Source: Asaia bogorensis (GTDB lineage Bacteria > Pseudomonadota > Alphaproteobacteria > Acetobacterales > Acetobacteraceae). Taken from it: a stretch of 58,159 bases of DNA. Shown one piece after another: positions 16,747-25,405 of this stretch; position 1 is the stretch's first letter, and each line of letters starts with the position of its first letter. The position numbers were made by a program, and so were the translations under genes. Where the stretch lies: positions 1 to 58,159 of the forward strand of contig CAMBRC010000013.1 in NCBI GenBank assembly GCA_945869965.1, given 5' to 3'. Below the pieces are notes generated by a model. It was not told the DNA's origin and did not search any database. It was given only the letters and a program-made list of their open reading frames with translations.

Positions 16747-17597
16747 CAGTGCGCGGCGATCTCGCCGGCACCCCACCAGTAGATGCAGATGAACAGGAAC
16801 AGCCACACCACGTCGACGAAGTGCCAGTACCAGGCCGCTGCCTCGAATCCGAAATGGCGTTCGGCGGTGAAGTGGCCCTTGCGGGCACGCAGCAGGCAGA
16901 CGAACAGGAACAGCGTGCCGATGATGACGTGGAAGCCGTGGAAGCCGGTCGCCAGGAAGAACGTCGACGGATAGACGCCGCCGCCGAAGAACTTGAACGG
17001 CGCCAGGGAGTATTCCCAGGCCTGCAGGCCGGTGAACAACAGCCCCAGGATCACGGTGAGCGTTAGGCCGTTGATCAATGCCTTGCGATCATTGTGCAAC
17101 AGGCCGTGATGCGCCCAGGTCACCGTGGTGCCGGACAGCAGCAGGATCATGGTGTTCAGGAACGGCAAGCCCCAGGGATCGAAGGTCTTCACCCCCGGCG
17201 GCGGCCAGGTCGGGAACTCGACACCCAGCACATGCTCGGGAAACAGCGCGTAGTGGAAGAAGGCCCAGAAGAAGCCGACAAAGAACATCACCTCGCTGGC
17301 GATGAACATGATCATGCCGTAGCGCAGTCCGATACGAACGATCACGCTATGCACGCCCGGGGTGCTGCTTTCCTTCAGCACATCGCGCCACCAGAAGAAC
17401 ATCACGAACAGCGTGCCGAGCAGGCCGAACGCCAGCAGCAAGTAATTGTGGTAATGCGCCGCCAAGACAATGCCAGCGAGCGTGGAGCCGCCAGTCAGGG
17501 CGCCGACGATCGGCCAGGGCGAGGGGTCGACCAGGTGATACGGCTGCTTGAGGCCGGAGCTGGTGGTGGTGGAAGGGCCGTGCGAGTCGCTACTCAT
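16746..17597 (-). CDS. ctaE: Cytochrome c oxidase subunit III
   Basis: A 283-residue seven-helix subunit of aa3 oxidase. [19 protein letters not shown] at the N-terminus, [36 protein letters not shown] with the family glutamate, and [20 protein letters not shown] are diagnostic. ATG 17597 fits the family start; the frame further upstream only encodes translated repeat sequence. A T/A-rich paired repeat separates it from ctaG, so it may be transcribed separately from the subunit I/II part. Confidence 0.95.
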   Translation of the reverse strand: MSSDSHGPSTTTSSGLKQPYHLVDPSPWPIVGALTGGSTLAGIVLAAHYHNYLLLAFGLLGTLFVMFFWWRDVLKESSTPGVHSVIVRIGLRYGMIMFIASEVMFFVGFFWAFFHYALFPEHVLGVEFPTWPPPGVKTFDPWGLPFLNTMILLLSGTTVTWAHHGLLHNDRKALINGLTLTVILGLLFTGLQAWEYSLAPFKFFGGGVYPSTFFLATGFHGFHVIIGTLFLFVCLLRARKGHFTAERHFGFEAAAWYWHFVDVVWLFLFICIYWWGAGEIAAH

Positions 17598-17678
17598 GCC
17601 ATGCTTATCCCGGGTGGTGGCCGCATCATCGTCAATTCTTGCGCCGCGGCAAGGTGGGGGCGACGGAGGGAGGGAAGG

Positions 17679-17825
17679 CCTTCTTTTTGTGGACAAAAAG
17701 AAGCAAAAAAACTTTATTCGCTTGCTTGTGATGGTGGAACGGGCGCGGGCGCGCCTCGAAGCACGGGCGGTGGGACGCCAACGGATGAAGTTTTTTTGCT
17801 TCTTTTTGTTCACAAAAAGAAGACG
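17679..17825. repeat. T/A-rich compound inverted repeat, copy 7 (both arms)
   Basis: Arm A (17679-17723) has CCTTCTTTTTGTGGACAAAAA then GAAGCAAAAAAACTTTATTC. Arm B (17782-17825) has GATGAAGTTTTTTTGCTTC then TTTTTGTTCACAAAAAGAAG. Linker 58 bases. It sits 3' of ctaG and interrupts the oxidase cluster between ctaG and ctaE. Confidence 0.85.
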
Positions 17826-17840
17826 CTTCTCCTTGCCTTC

Positions 17841-18434
17841 TCACGGCGTCCCCTGCCGCCCGCCAACATGCGGCCCCGCCTTCGCCATGCTCGCATCATC
17901 CAGCCGGCGGAAGAAGGTATAGGACAGCGTGATCTCGGTGATGTCGCGTGTCGCCGGGTCGGTCGCGATGGCGGGATCGATCCAGAAGCTGAGCGGGAAC
18001 GACATCTCCTGCCCAGGCTCCAGCGTTTGTTCGTCAAAGCAGAAGCAGGCGGTCTTGTGGAAGTAGCGCGCGGCCTTCTCGGGGGTCACGTTGTAGGTGG
18101 CAACGCCAGTGACCGGGGCCGGAGCGGGGTTGCGGGCGGTGTAGAAGGCGACGGCTTCCTCGCCCAGGCGCAGGGTCGTCTGGCGCTGGGCCGGGGCGAA
18201 TTTCCACGGCATTGCGGTATGGGTATCGGCGTTGAAGCGGATGGTGATCTGACGATCGACCATGCCGGGGCTTGCGCCGGCGTCGATGCGCGGGATGCCG
18301 CCATAGCCGGTGACCTGGCAGAACAGGCGATACAGCGGCACCGCGGCGAAGGACAGGCCCAGCATGCCCCCCATCACGCCGGCGAGGGTCAGCGCCAGTA
18401 CGCGGTTGCCGCGCGGATTTTGCCTGGCTGCCAT
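17841..18434 (-). CDS. ctaG: Cytochrome c oxidase assembly protein CtaG/Cox11
   Basis: A 197-residue copper chaperone that delivers copper to the CuB site of subunit I. One N-terminal membrane helix (LALTLAGVMGGMLGLSFAAVP) is followed by a periplasmic beta domain. The copper-binding CFCF motif occurs in YFHKTACFCFDEQTLEPG, and FWIDPAIATDP is conserved. ATG 18434 is chosen at MAARQNPRGNR. It follows one base after the small gene 18436-18600. Confidence 0.93.
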   Translation of the reverse strand: MAARQNPRGNRVLALTLAGVMGGMLGLSFAAVPLYRLFCQVTGYGGIPRIDAGASPGMVDRQITIRFNADTHTAMPWKFAPAQRQTTLRLGEEAVAFYTARNPAPAPVTGVATYNVTPEKAARYFHKTACFCFDEQTLEPGQEMSFPLSFWIDPAIATDPATRDITEITLSYTFFRRLDDASMAKAGPHVGGRQGTP

Positions 18435-18435
18435 C

Positions 18436-18600
18436 TCAGCCGACGAGCCCCGGCTTGCCCAGCTTGACCAGGGTGATGGCAAAGAACAGGGCGGAGACCG
18501 CGACCAGCACCACCAGCATGGCGATGTTGCGCTGGCGGCGGCGGTGGCGCAGCTCGGCGTCGGTCGGTTCGGTGCTCAGCGGGGTGGGAGTCGTGGCCAT
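18436..18600 (-). CDS. Small single-helix protein in the cox cluster (CoxF-like)
   Basis: A 54-residue protein, too short for most gene finders. A polar, arginine-rich N-terminus (ELRHRRRQRNIA) is followed by one membrane helix (MLVVLVAVSALFFAITLVKLG). ATG 18600 directly abuts the ctaB stop and the TGA lies one base before the ctaG start, so it is part of the transcript. Small proteins at this position are called CoxF in some Alphaproteobacteria. An oxidase assembly role is inferred only from position. Confidence 0.75.
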   Translation of the reverse strand: MATTPTPLSTEPTDAELRHRRRQRNIAMLVVLVAVSALFFAITLVKLGKPGLVG

Positions 18601-19581
18601 TCAGCCCACCAGCCGGTCGGCCGCGACGGCGGCGAACAGGATGAACAGGTAGGCGATGGAGAACTTGAACGCGGCGCGCGCCGGGGCGTCATTGGTCTGG
18701 CTGACCCCGGTATCGTCCTGGCGATCGCGCAGCACGCGCCACGAACAGACGAGGAAGCCGGCGCCCAGCACCAGGGCCGACACGCCATAGATCGCGCCGG
18801 TCAGGCCAAGCGCCCAGGGTGCGGCCGACACCGCGACCAGCACCAGCGTATAGAGGAAGATCTGCCGCCGGGTTTCCCGCGCACCCGCCACCACCGGCAG
18901 CATCGGCACCCCGGCCCGGGCGTAGTCGGCATGGGCCCACAGCGACAGCGCCCAGAAATGCGGCGGGGTCCAGAAGAACACGATGGCGAACAGCAGCAGC
19001 GGCATCAGGTCCAGCCCGCCGGTGACCGCGGCCCAGCCGATCATCGGCGGAAAGGCGCCGGCAGCCCCGCCAATGACGATATTCTGCGCGGTGCGGCGCT
19101 TCAGCCACATGGTGTAGATGAAGACGTAGAAGCCGATCGAGCCGGCCAGCACGCTGGCAGCGAAGATGTTGGTGGCCAGCGCCATCACCAGCACCGAGGC
19201 GGCGGCAAGCACCACGCCGAAGCTCAGCGCGTCGTCCGGCGCGATCCGTCCGGCCGGGATCGGGCGATTGCGGGTGCGCCGCATCACCAAGTCGATGTCG
19301 CGGTCGTACCACATGTTGATGGCGCCGGCGGCCCCGGCGGCGATGGTGATGCACAGGATCGCGGTGAAGGCCAGCACCGGGTGCAGCTTACCCGGCGCGA
19401 TCATCATGCCGATCCAGCCGGTGAACACCACCAGCATCACGACGCGGGGCTTCAACAACGCGATCCAGTCGGCCACCGTGGAGACCGGCATGCTCGCGGT
19501 GTCCGGCGCGGCGTTGTCGGCAAGCAGGGGGGCGGATTGCCCCCCCACTTCCGCAACCAGTCGGCTGACGCGATCGGTCAT
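18601..19581 (-). CDS. ctaB: Protoheme IX farnesyltransferase (heme O synthase)
   Basis: A 326-residue UbiA-family prenyltransferase with about eight membrane helices that adds a farnesyl group to heme B. The first acidic motif is [19 protein letters not shown], the second is near [34 protein letters not shown] begins the fold. ATG 19581 is chosen from MTDRVSRLV. It lies 19 bases after ctaD and directly abuts the small gene. Confidence 0.95.
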   Translation of the reverse strand: MTDRVSRLVAEVGGQSAPLLADNAAPDTASMPVSTVADWIALLKPRVVMLVVFTGWIGMMIAPGKLHPVLAFTAILCITIAAGAAGAINMWYDRDIDLVMRRTRNRPIPAGRIAPDDALSFGVVLAAASVLVMALATNIFAASVLAGSIGFYVFIYTMWLKRRTAQNIVIGGAAGAFPPMIGWAAVTGGLDLMPLLLFAIVFFWTPPHFWALSLWAHADYARAGVPMLPVVAGARETRRQIFLYTLVLVAVSAAPWALGLTGAIYGVSALVLGAGFLVCSWRVLRDRQDDTGVSQTNDAPARAAFKFSIAYLFILFAAVAADRLVG

Positions 19582-19600
19582 CGTGGCACCAGCAAGGGTT

Positions 19601-21229
19601 TCAGCGAATCCGCGGCAGAACTTCGAACGTATGGAATGCCGGCGGCGAGGTCTGGGTCCATTCCAGCGTCGTCGCACCCTCGCCCCAATAGTTATCCGCC
19701 AGATGCTCCTTCGAGGTGAAGGTGCGATAGCAGATGTAGAGGAACAGCAGCATCGAGAAACCACCGATATAGGCCCCGATCGACGACACCATGTTCCAGC
19801 CGGCGAAAGCGTCGGGATAATCCACATAGCGGCGCGGCATACCGGCCAGGCCAAGGAAGTGCTGCGGGAAGAAAGTCAGGTTGACGCCGATGAAGGTGAT
19901 CCAGAAATGGATCTTGCCGAGTGTTTCGGGATACTGGTGCCCGCTCATCTTGCCGATCCAGTAGTAGAACCCGGCAAAGATCGAGAACACCGCACCGAGC
20001 GACAGCACGTAGTGGAAATGCGCCACCACGTAATAGCTGTTGTGCAACAGCTGGTCGATGCCGGCATTGGCCAGCACCACGCCCGTCACGCCGCCGACGG
20101 TGAACAGGAAGATGAACCCCACCGCCCACAGCATCGGCGTCTTCATCTCGATCGAGCCGCCCCACATGGTGGCGATCCAGGAGAAGATCTTCACCCCGGT
20201 CGGCACCGCGATCACAAAGGTGGCCGCCATGAAGTAGGCGCGGGTGTCGACCGACATGCCCGAGATGAACATGTGGTGCGCCCACACCACGAACCCGACC
20301 ACGCCGATCGCCACCATCGCATAGGCCATGCCGAGATAGCCGAAGACCGGCTTGCGGCTGAAGGTCGAGATGATGTGGCTGATCAGCCCGAAGCCCGGCA
20401 GGATCATGATGTAGACTTCGGGGTGGCCGAAGAACCAGAACAGATGCTGGAACAGCACCGGATCGCCGCCGCCCTGCGGATCGAAGAACGCCGTGCCGAA
20501 ATTACGGTCGGTGATCAGCATGGTGATGGCGCCGGCCAGCACCGGGACTGCCAGCAGCAGCAGGAACGCGGTGACCAGCATCGACCAGACGAACAGCGGC
20601 ATCTTGTGCAGCGTCATGCCCGGCGCGCGCATGTTGAAGATGGTGGTGATGAAGTTGATCGCGCCCAGCAGCGACGAGATCCCGGCCAGATGCAGCGCGA
20701 ACAGCACGAAATCCAGCGCCGGCCCGGTCTGATAGGTCGAATTGGCCAGCGGCGGATACAGCGTCCAGCCCGGACCCGCCCCGTCGCCAACGAACTGGCC
20801 CAGCAGGATCAGGATGAACGCCGGCACCAGCAGCCAGAAGCTGATGTTGTTCAGCCGCGGAAACGCCATGTCCGGCGCGCCAATCATCAGCGGGATGAAC
20901 CAGTTGCCGAATCCGCCGATCAGCACCGGCATGACCGAGAAGAAGATCATCAGCAGCCCGTGCGAGGTGATCGCCGCGTTCCAGGACTGGCCGGACGCGA
21001 AGATCTGCATCCCCGGGCTCTGCAACTCCATGCGCATCAGGATCGAGACGATCAGCCCGGCAATGCCGCCGACCAGCCCGAAGATGATGTATAGCGTGCC
21101 GATATCCTTGTGGTTGGTGCTGAACAGCCACCGTTGGGCGAAGCTCAGCTCGACATGGTGATGCTCGCCATGCCCGTGTCCGGCGCCGTATCCGGTCCCT
21201 TTTCCGGCCCCGTGGTCTTGTGCGCTCAT
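19601..21229 (-). CDS. ctaD: Cytochrome c oxidase subunit I
   Basis: A 542-residue twelve-helix catalytic subunit of aa3-type oxidase. Heme a ligands correspond to H90 and H406, and heme a3 to H404. CuB ligands are H269, H318 and H319, with the cross-linked tyrosine Y273 in HPEVY. The D-channel aspartate D120 (GAPDMAFPR) and glutamate E271 are present, so the enzyme should pump protons as an A1-type oxidase. The N-terminus is His/Gly-rich. It lies 24 bases downstream of ctaC. Confidence 0.97.
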   Translation of the reverse strand: MSAQDHGAGKGTGYGAGHGHGEHHHVELSFAQRWLFSTNHKDIGTLYIIFGLVGGIAGLIVSILMRMELQSPGMQIFASGQSWNAAITSHGLLMIFFSVMPVLIGGFGNWFIPLMIGAPDMAFPRLNNISFWLLVPAFILILLGQFVGDGAGPGWTLYPPLANSTYQTGPALDFVLFALHLAGISSLLGAINFITTIFNMRAPGMTLHKMPLFVWSMLVTAFLLLLAVPVLAGAITMLITDRNFGTAFFDPQGGGDPVLFQHLFWFFGHPEVYIMILPGFGLISHIISTFSRKPVFGYLGMAYAMVAIGVVGFVVWAHHMFISGMSVDTRAYFMAATFVIAVPTGVKIFSWIATMWGGSIEMKTPMLWAVGFIFLFTVGGVTGVVLANAGIDQLLHNSYYVVAHFHYVLSLGAVFSIFAGFYYWIGKMSGHQYPETLGKIHFWITFIGVNLTFFPQHFLGLAGMPRRYVDYPDAFAGWNMVSSIGAYIGGFSMLLFLYICYRTFTSKEHLADNYWGEGATTLEWTQTSPPAFHTFEVLPRIR

Positions 21230-21253
21230 GGCTCTGCTCCTGCTGCCCGGTGG

Positions 21254-22117
21254 CTACTGGCGAACCGCGGCCAGGACGGTGGCCGGTGGGGCCTTATCAT
21301 TGCTGGCATGTTTCTTCTTCGCCTCGGCCAGCCAGGCGGTGTAATCGGCCGGCGACACGGCACGCACCGCGATCGGCATGTTCGAATGGTCCTCGCCGCA
21401 GATCTGGTTGCACTGGCCGTAATAGGTGCCCGGCCGGTCGATCCGCACCCAGGTCTCGATGACCCGCCCCGGGATGGCATACCGCTGCACGCCCAGTGCC
21501 GGGACGTAGAAGCTGTGGATCACGTCCGCACTGGTCGACAGGATCCGCACGTTCTTGCCAACCGGCAGAACAAGCGGTTCATCCACGTCCAGCAGCCGCT
21601 TGGACCCCGGCTTCATATCGGCCGGCTTCACGCTTTTCGCCTCTAGCGGCCGACTGCCGAAATTCAGGCCATCGGCATCCGGGTAAGTGTATTCCCAGTA
21701 CCACTGGCGCCCGGTGACCTTCACCGTCATGTCGGCGTTCGTCACCCGGTCCTGGTAATACACCAGCCGGAAGCTCGGGATCGCCATCAACACCAGGATC
21801 AGCACCGGGATCACCGTCCAGGCCACTTCCAGCCCGGTGTGATGGCTGGTCTGGCTCGGGTTCGGGTTCTTCTCCGCGCTGAACCGCCAGATCACATAGG
21901 CCAGCAGCCCCGCCACGAAGATCGTGATCACCGTGATGATGACCAGCACCAGGTTGTGCAGGCTCTCGATCTGGGTCGCCACCGGGCTCGCCGGGGCCTG
22001 CATTCCCATTTGCCAATTGCGCGGCACATCGGCAAGCGCCGGATCGAACAGGGCCAGAAAGGCTACGGCCAGGCTTGCCAGGGAGACGGCGGCAACCAGG
22101 CGCCGGAGAAGTTGCAT
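21254..22117 (-). CDS. ctaC: Cytochrome c oxidase subunit II
   Basis: A 287-residue subunit with a cleavable signal (cut near ALA-D, residue 29), two membrane helices and a periplasmic cupredoxin domain. CuA ligands are H201, C236, C240, H244 and M247 in CNQICGEDHSNMP, and the electron-entry aromatic run is QWYWEY at 138-143. There is no C-terminal heme c domain, so it accepts electrons from a soluble or membrane cytochrome c. ATG 22117 precedes the signal peptide. It is the first gene of the oxidase cluster. Confidence 0.96.
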   Translation of the reverse strand: MQLLRRLVAAVSLASLAVAFLALFDPALADVPRNWQMGMQAPASPVATQIESLHNLVLVIITVITIFVAGLLAYVIWRFSAEKNPNPSQTSHHTGLEVAWTVIPVLILVLMAIPSFRLVYYQDRVTNADMTVKVTGRQWYWEYTYPDADGLNFGSRPLEAKSVKPADMKPGSKRLLDVDEPLVLPVGKNVRILSTSADVIHSFYVPALGVQRYAIPGRVIETWVRIDRPGTYYGQCNQICGEDHSNMPIAVRAVSPADYTAWLAEAKKKHASNDKAPPATVLAAVRQ

Positions 22118-22243
22118 CGTACAATCCATCCCGCTGAGATGCGTCGGCCAGACACGCCGCGCAGTGCACAATTGGGGTACTCCGCCGCCGTGCCTAGATC
22201 AAGGCCTGTCAGGCAAATTGCCGCCATTGACAACGCCGCCGCC

Positions 22244-22906
22244 TCAATTCTGCAACCGCGCCAGGGTGAACAGGCCGAATGGCGGCACCGACGAAAACTG
22301 CGTCCGCGCGCGTTCGTCGGCGCTGAACAGAGCGTCAAAGGCGAAATCCGGATGCCAGCCCAGCGCGCGTGACGCCGGCGCCAGCGTACGTTCGGCCCAC
22401 CAGCGCAGCCCGCCCTCGGCGGCGAAGTGATTGACGAACAGGATATGCCCGCCCGGCCGCACAACCCGCCGCAACTCGGTCATCAGTGCGCGCGGATTCG
22501 GTACCACCGAGGCAACAAACATCGCCACCGCAATGTCGAACCCAGCATCGGCAAATCCGGTCGACTCGGCGTCCAACTCCAGCAACGCCTCGACATTGCC
22601 CAGCCGCTCCGCCGTCACCCGGGTCCGGGCGCGCTCCAGCATCTCGGCCGACAAATCAATGCCGGTGATGCGCTTGTCGGCCTGATAATGCGGCAGCGCG
22701 AGCCCGGTACCGACCCCAACCTCCAGCACCCGGTGGCCCGGCAGGCGATTGACCTCGGCCGCCGCGCGCTGCCGGCCCCAAGCCGAGACGCCGCCGAAGA
22801 CGAGGTCATAGACCCCGGCCCAGCGCCGATAGGCAGCCCGCACATCATCGGCGTCGAGCGCGGAATGCGGCACGACCTGTTGGTGCGGCCGGAAATACTG
22901 GCTCAT
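22244..22906 (-). CDS. Phosphatidylethanolamine N-methyltransferase-like (PmtA)
   Basis: A 220-residue class I methyltransferase. AYRRWAGVYDLVFG near residues 25-38, RVLEVGVGTGLALPHY at 59-74 (SAM motif I), GIDLSAEMLERAR, and AMFVASVVPNPRALM then GGHILFVNHF correspond to Rhodobacter/Rhizobium-type PmtA, which makes phosphatidylcholine from phosphatidylethanolamine. ATG 22906 was chosen from MSQYFRPHQ. A monocistronic gene between ctaC and cspA. A related small-molecule methyltransferase cannot be excluded. Confidence 0.7.
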   Translation of the reverse strand: MSQYFRPHQQVVPHSALDADDVRAAYRRWAGVYDLVFGGVSAWGRQRAAAEVNRLPGHRVLEVGVGTGLALPHYQADKRITGIDLSAEMLERARTRVTAERLGNVEALLELDAESTGFADAGFDIAVAMFVASVVPNPRALMTELRRVVRPGGHILFVNHFAAEGGLRWWAERTLAPASRALGWHPDFAFDALFSADERARTQFSSVPPFGLFTLARLQN

Positions 22907-23033
22907 GAGCTGGCTCGTCCCTCCGGGCGCGCGATCGGTTCCACTGTGGCAGAATCGGTGCCGCGAATCGTTCTCCGCTACTAGCACGTCCGCTGCAACC
23001 GAGGGAGTCTACCTCCCCCCCGCCCTAAGCCCG

Positions 23034-23240
23034 TCACTCCGGCACCAGGTTCACCGCCGCGGCGCGCCCGTTGGGCTGCTGTTCGATCTCAAAGCCGATC
23101 GTCTCGCCTTCGTTGAGCGTGCGCAGCCCGGCCTTCTGCACGGCGCTGATATGCACGAACACGTCCTTGCCGCCGCTCTCCGGGGCAACGAACCCGTATC
23201 CCTTGGTCGGATTGAACCACTTCACAGTACCCTTCGGCAT
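23034..23240 (-). CDS. Cold-shock protein (CspA family)
   Basis: A 68-residue five-stranded OB-fold RNA chaperone. GTVKWFNPTKGYGFVAPE contains RNP1 (KGYGFV), KDVFVHISAVQKAG contains RNP2 (VFVHI), and the C-terminus is GRAAAVNLVPE. ATG 23240 is preceded by AAGGGG. The 260 bases upstream have no gene and are likely promoter plus a long leader, as is common for csp genes. Confidence 0.93.
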   Translation of the reverse strand: MPKGTVKWFNPTKGYGFVAPESGGKDVFVHISAVQKAGLRTLNEGETIGFEIEQQPNGRAAAVNLVPE

Positions 23241-23500
23241 CGGCGTCCGCCCCTTGTTGCGGGGCACCCGTCCCTCGGGGGCGAGACGCTCGCCGGACCA
23301 CCTGTCGGGCCTTCACCGTCGGGTCGGTTCGGCGCGGGCCTGCTCGTCAGGGATGCGCGCCCTCGTGCTTGCGGCTGCACACGCGTCGTGCATCCGGGCA
23401 GCGCCCCCTTGATTACGTCGCGGGTTTTCGCAAGCCGCCGCGATCACGTTACGCCGTGCCGGCCGCGCAATTCAACAACCTTGCGACAGCCCGCCCATGC
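23241..23500 (-). promoter_or_regulatory. Gene-free upstream region of the cold-shock gene
   Basis: No coding signal in either direction; the region lies between the amidase stop and the cold-shock start. It is GC-rich and contains several short self-complementary stretches. csp genes are usually controlled by a long structured leader, so this probably holds the promoter and leader. I could not place a convincing -35/-10 pair or a conserved cold box. Confidence 0.4.
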
Positions 23501-24898
23501 TTAAAGCCCGGGGGGGTGCATCCGGTCCACCCCCGACGCCCGCTCCCACGCCCGCGCCACCTGGAACAGCGTCGCCTCGCCGAAGTTCCGCCCGACAAAC
23601 TGTACCGACAGCGGCAGCCCATCGCCCGACACCCCGGCCAGCATCGCCAGCGCCGGATGCCCGGTCGTGTTGAACGGCGCTCGCGCCTGCCGCGGATAGG
23701 TGCGCGCCGTCTCGGCGGCGTCCTCGATCCGGCTCGGCGGGTCCATCGAACTGGCGCATAACAGCACGTCCACCTCCGCCAGTGCCGCATCGACCAGCGC
23801 CATCATCTCGCCGCGCCGGCGCTGCGCCGCCAGCAAATCCCCGGCACCCAGGAACGCTCCCGGCATCAACCGCCGCCGCGCCAACTGGCCATACGCCCCC
23901 GGCCGCTCGCGCAGCCATGGCGCATGGATCGACCATGCCTCGGCGTTCAGGATCACCCGGTTGACCGCCGCGAACTCGCCTAGGCTCGGCAGGCTGACCT
24001 CGCGCAGCACCGCCCCCTCCCCCGCCAGCGTCCGCGCCACCGTCTCCAGCGCGGCCGCAACCTCGGGGTGCGCCACGATATCGCGCTCATGGAAATGCCT
24101 TACAAACCCAATCCGCAGGTCGCGCACCCCGCGCTCGAGCCCCGCCGCGTAATACTGCCGCCCGACTGCCGCACTGCCGCAATCCAGCGGATCGTGCCCC
24201 GCCAGCGTATCCAGCAACAACGCATTATCAGCGACATCGCGCGTCATCGGCCCGACATGGTCCAGCGAGAACGCCAGCGGAAACACCCCGCGCCGCGACA
24301 CCAGCCCGTAGGTCGGCTTCAACCCGACAATCCCGCACGCACTGGCGGGATGGCGCACCGACCCGCCGGTATCGGTCCCCAACGCCAGCGGGAAAAACCC
24401 CGCCGCCAGCCCTGCCCCCGATCCAGACGACGAGCCTCCAGGATGATGATCGCGATTCCAAGGATTGTGCGCCGGCGGCCACGGCAAATCGAAACTCGGC
24501 CCGCCAATCGCAAACTCATGCGTCGACAGCTTGCCCATCACGATCGCACCGGCCGCCCGCACCCGCGCCACGCACGCCGCATCCGCCGCGGCCGGCGTCC
24601 CCGGCATCACCGCCGAATGGCACGTCGTCGGCAGCCCGGCCACATCGATGATGTCCTTGATCCCGATCGGCACCCCATGCAACGGCCCGCGAAGCCGCCC
24701 GGCACCAATCTCCGCCTCCGCCACCGCCGCCGCTGCCAGCGCCGCCGCGCCATCCACCCGGATGAACGCGTTCAGCCCGGGGTCCACACGCTCGATCCGC
24801 TCCAGCAACGCCTGCACCACCTCCACCGGTGACAGCGTCCTGGCCGCATAGGCCCGGCTGACCGCCGACGCCGTCAGCCAGTGCAAATCAGCGCTCAC
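23501..24898 (-). CDS. Amidase signature family enzyme (AtzF/GatA-like)
   Basis: A 465-residue amidase with the Ser-cisSer-Lys triad: K81 in GIKDIIDVAG, cis-S156 in HHPGGSSSGSG, and nucleophile S180 in TDTGGSVRHPA. The spacing of 75 and 24 residues equals that in GatA. There is no gatB/gatC context. GTG 24898 overlaps the stop of the DUF4089 gene as GTGA. The pairing resembles the AtzG-AtzE/AtzF arrangement, suggesting a small-molecule amide or carbamoyl hydrolase with a small helper subunit. Substrate unknown. Confidence 0.85.
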   Translation of the reverse strand: MSADLHWLTASAVSRAYAARTLSPVEVVQALLERIERVDPGLNAFIRVDGAAALAAAAVAEAEIGAGRLRGPLHGVPIGIKDIIDVAGLPTTCHSAVMPGTPAAADAACVARVRAAGAIVMGKLSTHEFAIGGPSFDLPWPPAHNPWNRDHHPGGSSSGSGAGLAAGFFPLALGTDTGGSVRHPASACGIVGLKPTYGLVSRRGVFPLAFSLDHVGPMTRDVADNALLLDTLAGHDPLDCGSAAVGRQYYAAGLERGVRDLRIGFVRHFHERDIVAHPEVAAALETVARTLAGEGAVLREVSLPSLGEFAAVNRVILNAEAWSIHAPWLRERPGAYGQLARRRLMPGAFLGAGDLLAAQRRRGEMMALVDAALAEVDVLLCASSMDPPSRIEDAAETARTYPRQARAPFNTTGHPALAMLAGVSGDGLPLSVQFVGRNFGEATLFQVARAWERASGVDRMHPPGL

Positions 24899-25077
24899 GG
24901 CGCGCGCCCTACCCGCATCGGCGGCCAAGGCTCCACCGCCGCTGCCGTTGGCGCATCAATCTCGCCGCTCCGCCCAAAAGCCTGCGCCGCCGCCGCCGCT
25001 ACACACTGGGGAAACGCCTCCAGCGCCCGTGCCAGCCCAGCCTGGCGCGCCAATGCCTCGATCAACGCCTTGTCCAT
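24895..25077 (-). CDS. DUF4089 / AtzG-like small amidase partner
   Basis: A 60-residue protein: MDKALIEALARQAGLARALE begins two helices, with a Trp/Pro-rich C-terminus (EPWPPM). DUF4089 proteins such as AtzG form complexes with amidase-signature enzymes. It overlaps the amidase start by four bases. ATG 25077 is chosen as the family-like start; an in-frame ATG lies 15 bases upstream at 25092. Confidence 0.75.
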   Translation of the reverse strand: MDKALIEALARQAGLARALEAFPQCVAAAAAQAFGRSGEIDAPTAAAVEPWPPMRVGRAP

Positions 25078-25190
25078 CGCGAAAGCCCCCATTGCCGGTC
25101 AGGCCAGGATAGTGCGGCGACAGCGCGGTCGCGCCAAGGGAAGCGGCGGAATCTTCTTCTTGGGAACAAAAAAACCCTTCCCTCCGCCCG

Positions 25191-25224
25191 AAAAAAAGGG
25201 CGGCGCAACCGAGTTGCGCCGCCC
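25191..25224 (-). terminator. Strong Rho-independent terminator (leftward)
   Basis: Reading leftward, GGGCGGCGCAAC (25224-25213), loop TCG, GTTGCGCCGCCC (25209-25198) and then seven T (25197-25191). A perfect 12-bp stem followed by a T run is a textbook terminator. It lies upstream of the DUF4089-amidase pair, so it must end a transcript arising within 25225-25401, or attenuate that operon. Confidence 0.8.
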
Positions 25225-25304
25225 AAGGTGTGCGCCGGACCCGCCAAAGGCGGCGGCGCGGGGGGAGGAGTCCAGAACAATGCATGTGGCCATCGCTGGC
25301 CACG
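25198..25304 (-). ncRNA. Candidate structured leader or small RNA
   Basis: Reading leftward there are three stems in a row. First, GTGGCCA-GCGA-TGGCCAC (25303-25286), closed by a GNRA tetraloop. Second, an 11-bp helix GCGCCG..CCGCC/GGCGG..CGGCGC (25259-25232) with a three-base bulge. Third, the terminator stem. Between the first two lies an unpaired CTCCTCCCCCC, complementary to ribosome-binding sites. I found no convincing promoter. On the opposite strand the same C-rich run is the GGGGGAGGAG before a short open frame, an alternative explanation. Confidence 0.3.
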
Positions 25305-25405
25305 GGAAGCATCTTGACACCGCAAGTGCTAACGCATGGTTAAGCGCACCGAACTTCGCGGTAATGCGTGATGCGTTTTTTCGATTGGTAACGAGGTGCC
25401 CATGA
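25280..25405 (+). CDS. Possible 41-codon upstream ORF coupled to the CoA transferase
   Basis: ATG 25280 follows GGGGGAGGAG (25261-25270) by nine bases, and the frame ends at TGA 25403-25405, overlapping the CoA transferase ATG (25402) as ATGA. The product would start MHVAIAGHGKHLD and end FFRLVTRCP. Third codon positions are only about half G/C, unlike real genes here, so the peptide is probably not under coding selection. The arrangement could still be a leader ORF for translational coupling. Confidence 0.3.
   Translation: MHVAIAGHGKHLDTASANAWLSAPNFAVMRDAFFRLVTRCP

Noticed and set aside
18310-21094. Long plus-strand open frames opposite ctaB and ctaD
   Set aside because: They mirror the codon pattern of the genuine oxidase genes and encode arginine/histidine-rich low-complexity sequence with no domain; GC-driven shadows.
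25313-25341. CTTGACA as a promoter for the CoA transferase
   Set aside because: No -10 resembling the consensus at 16-18 bases downstream (ATGGTT); not strong enough to list.
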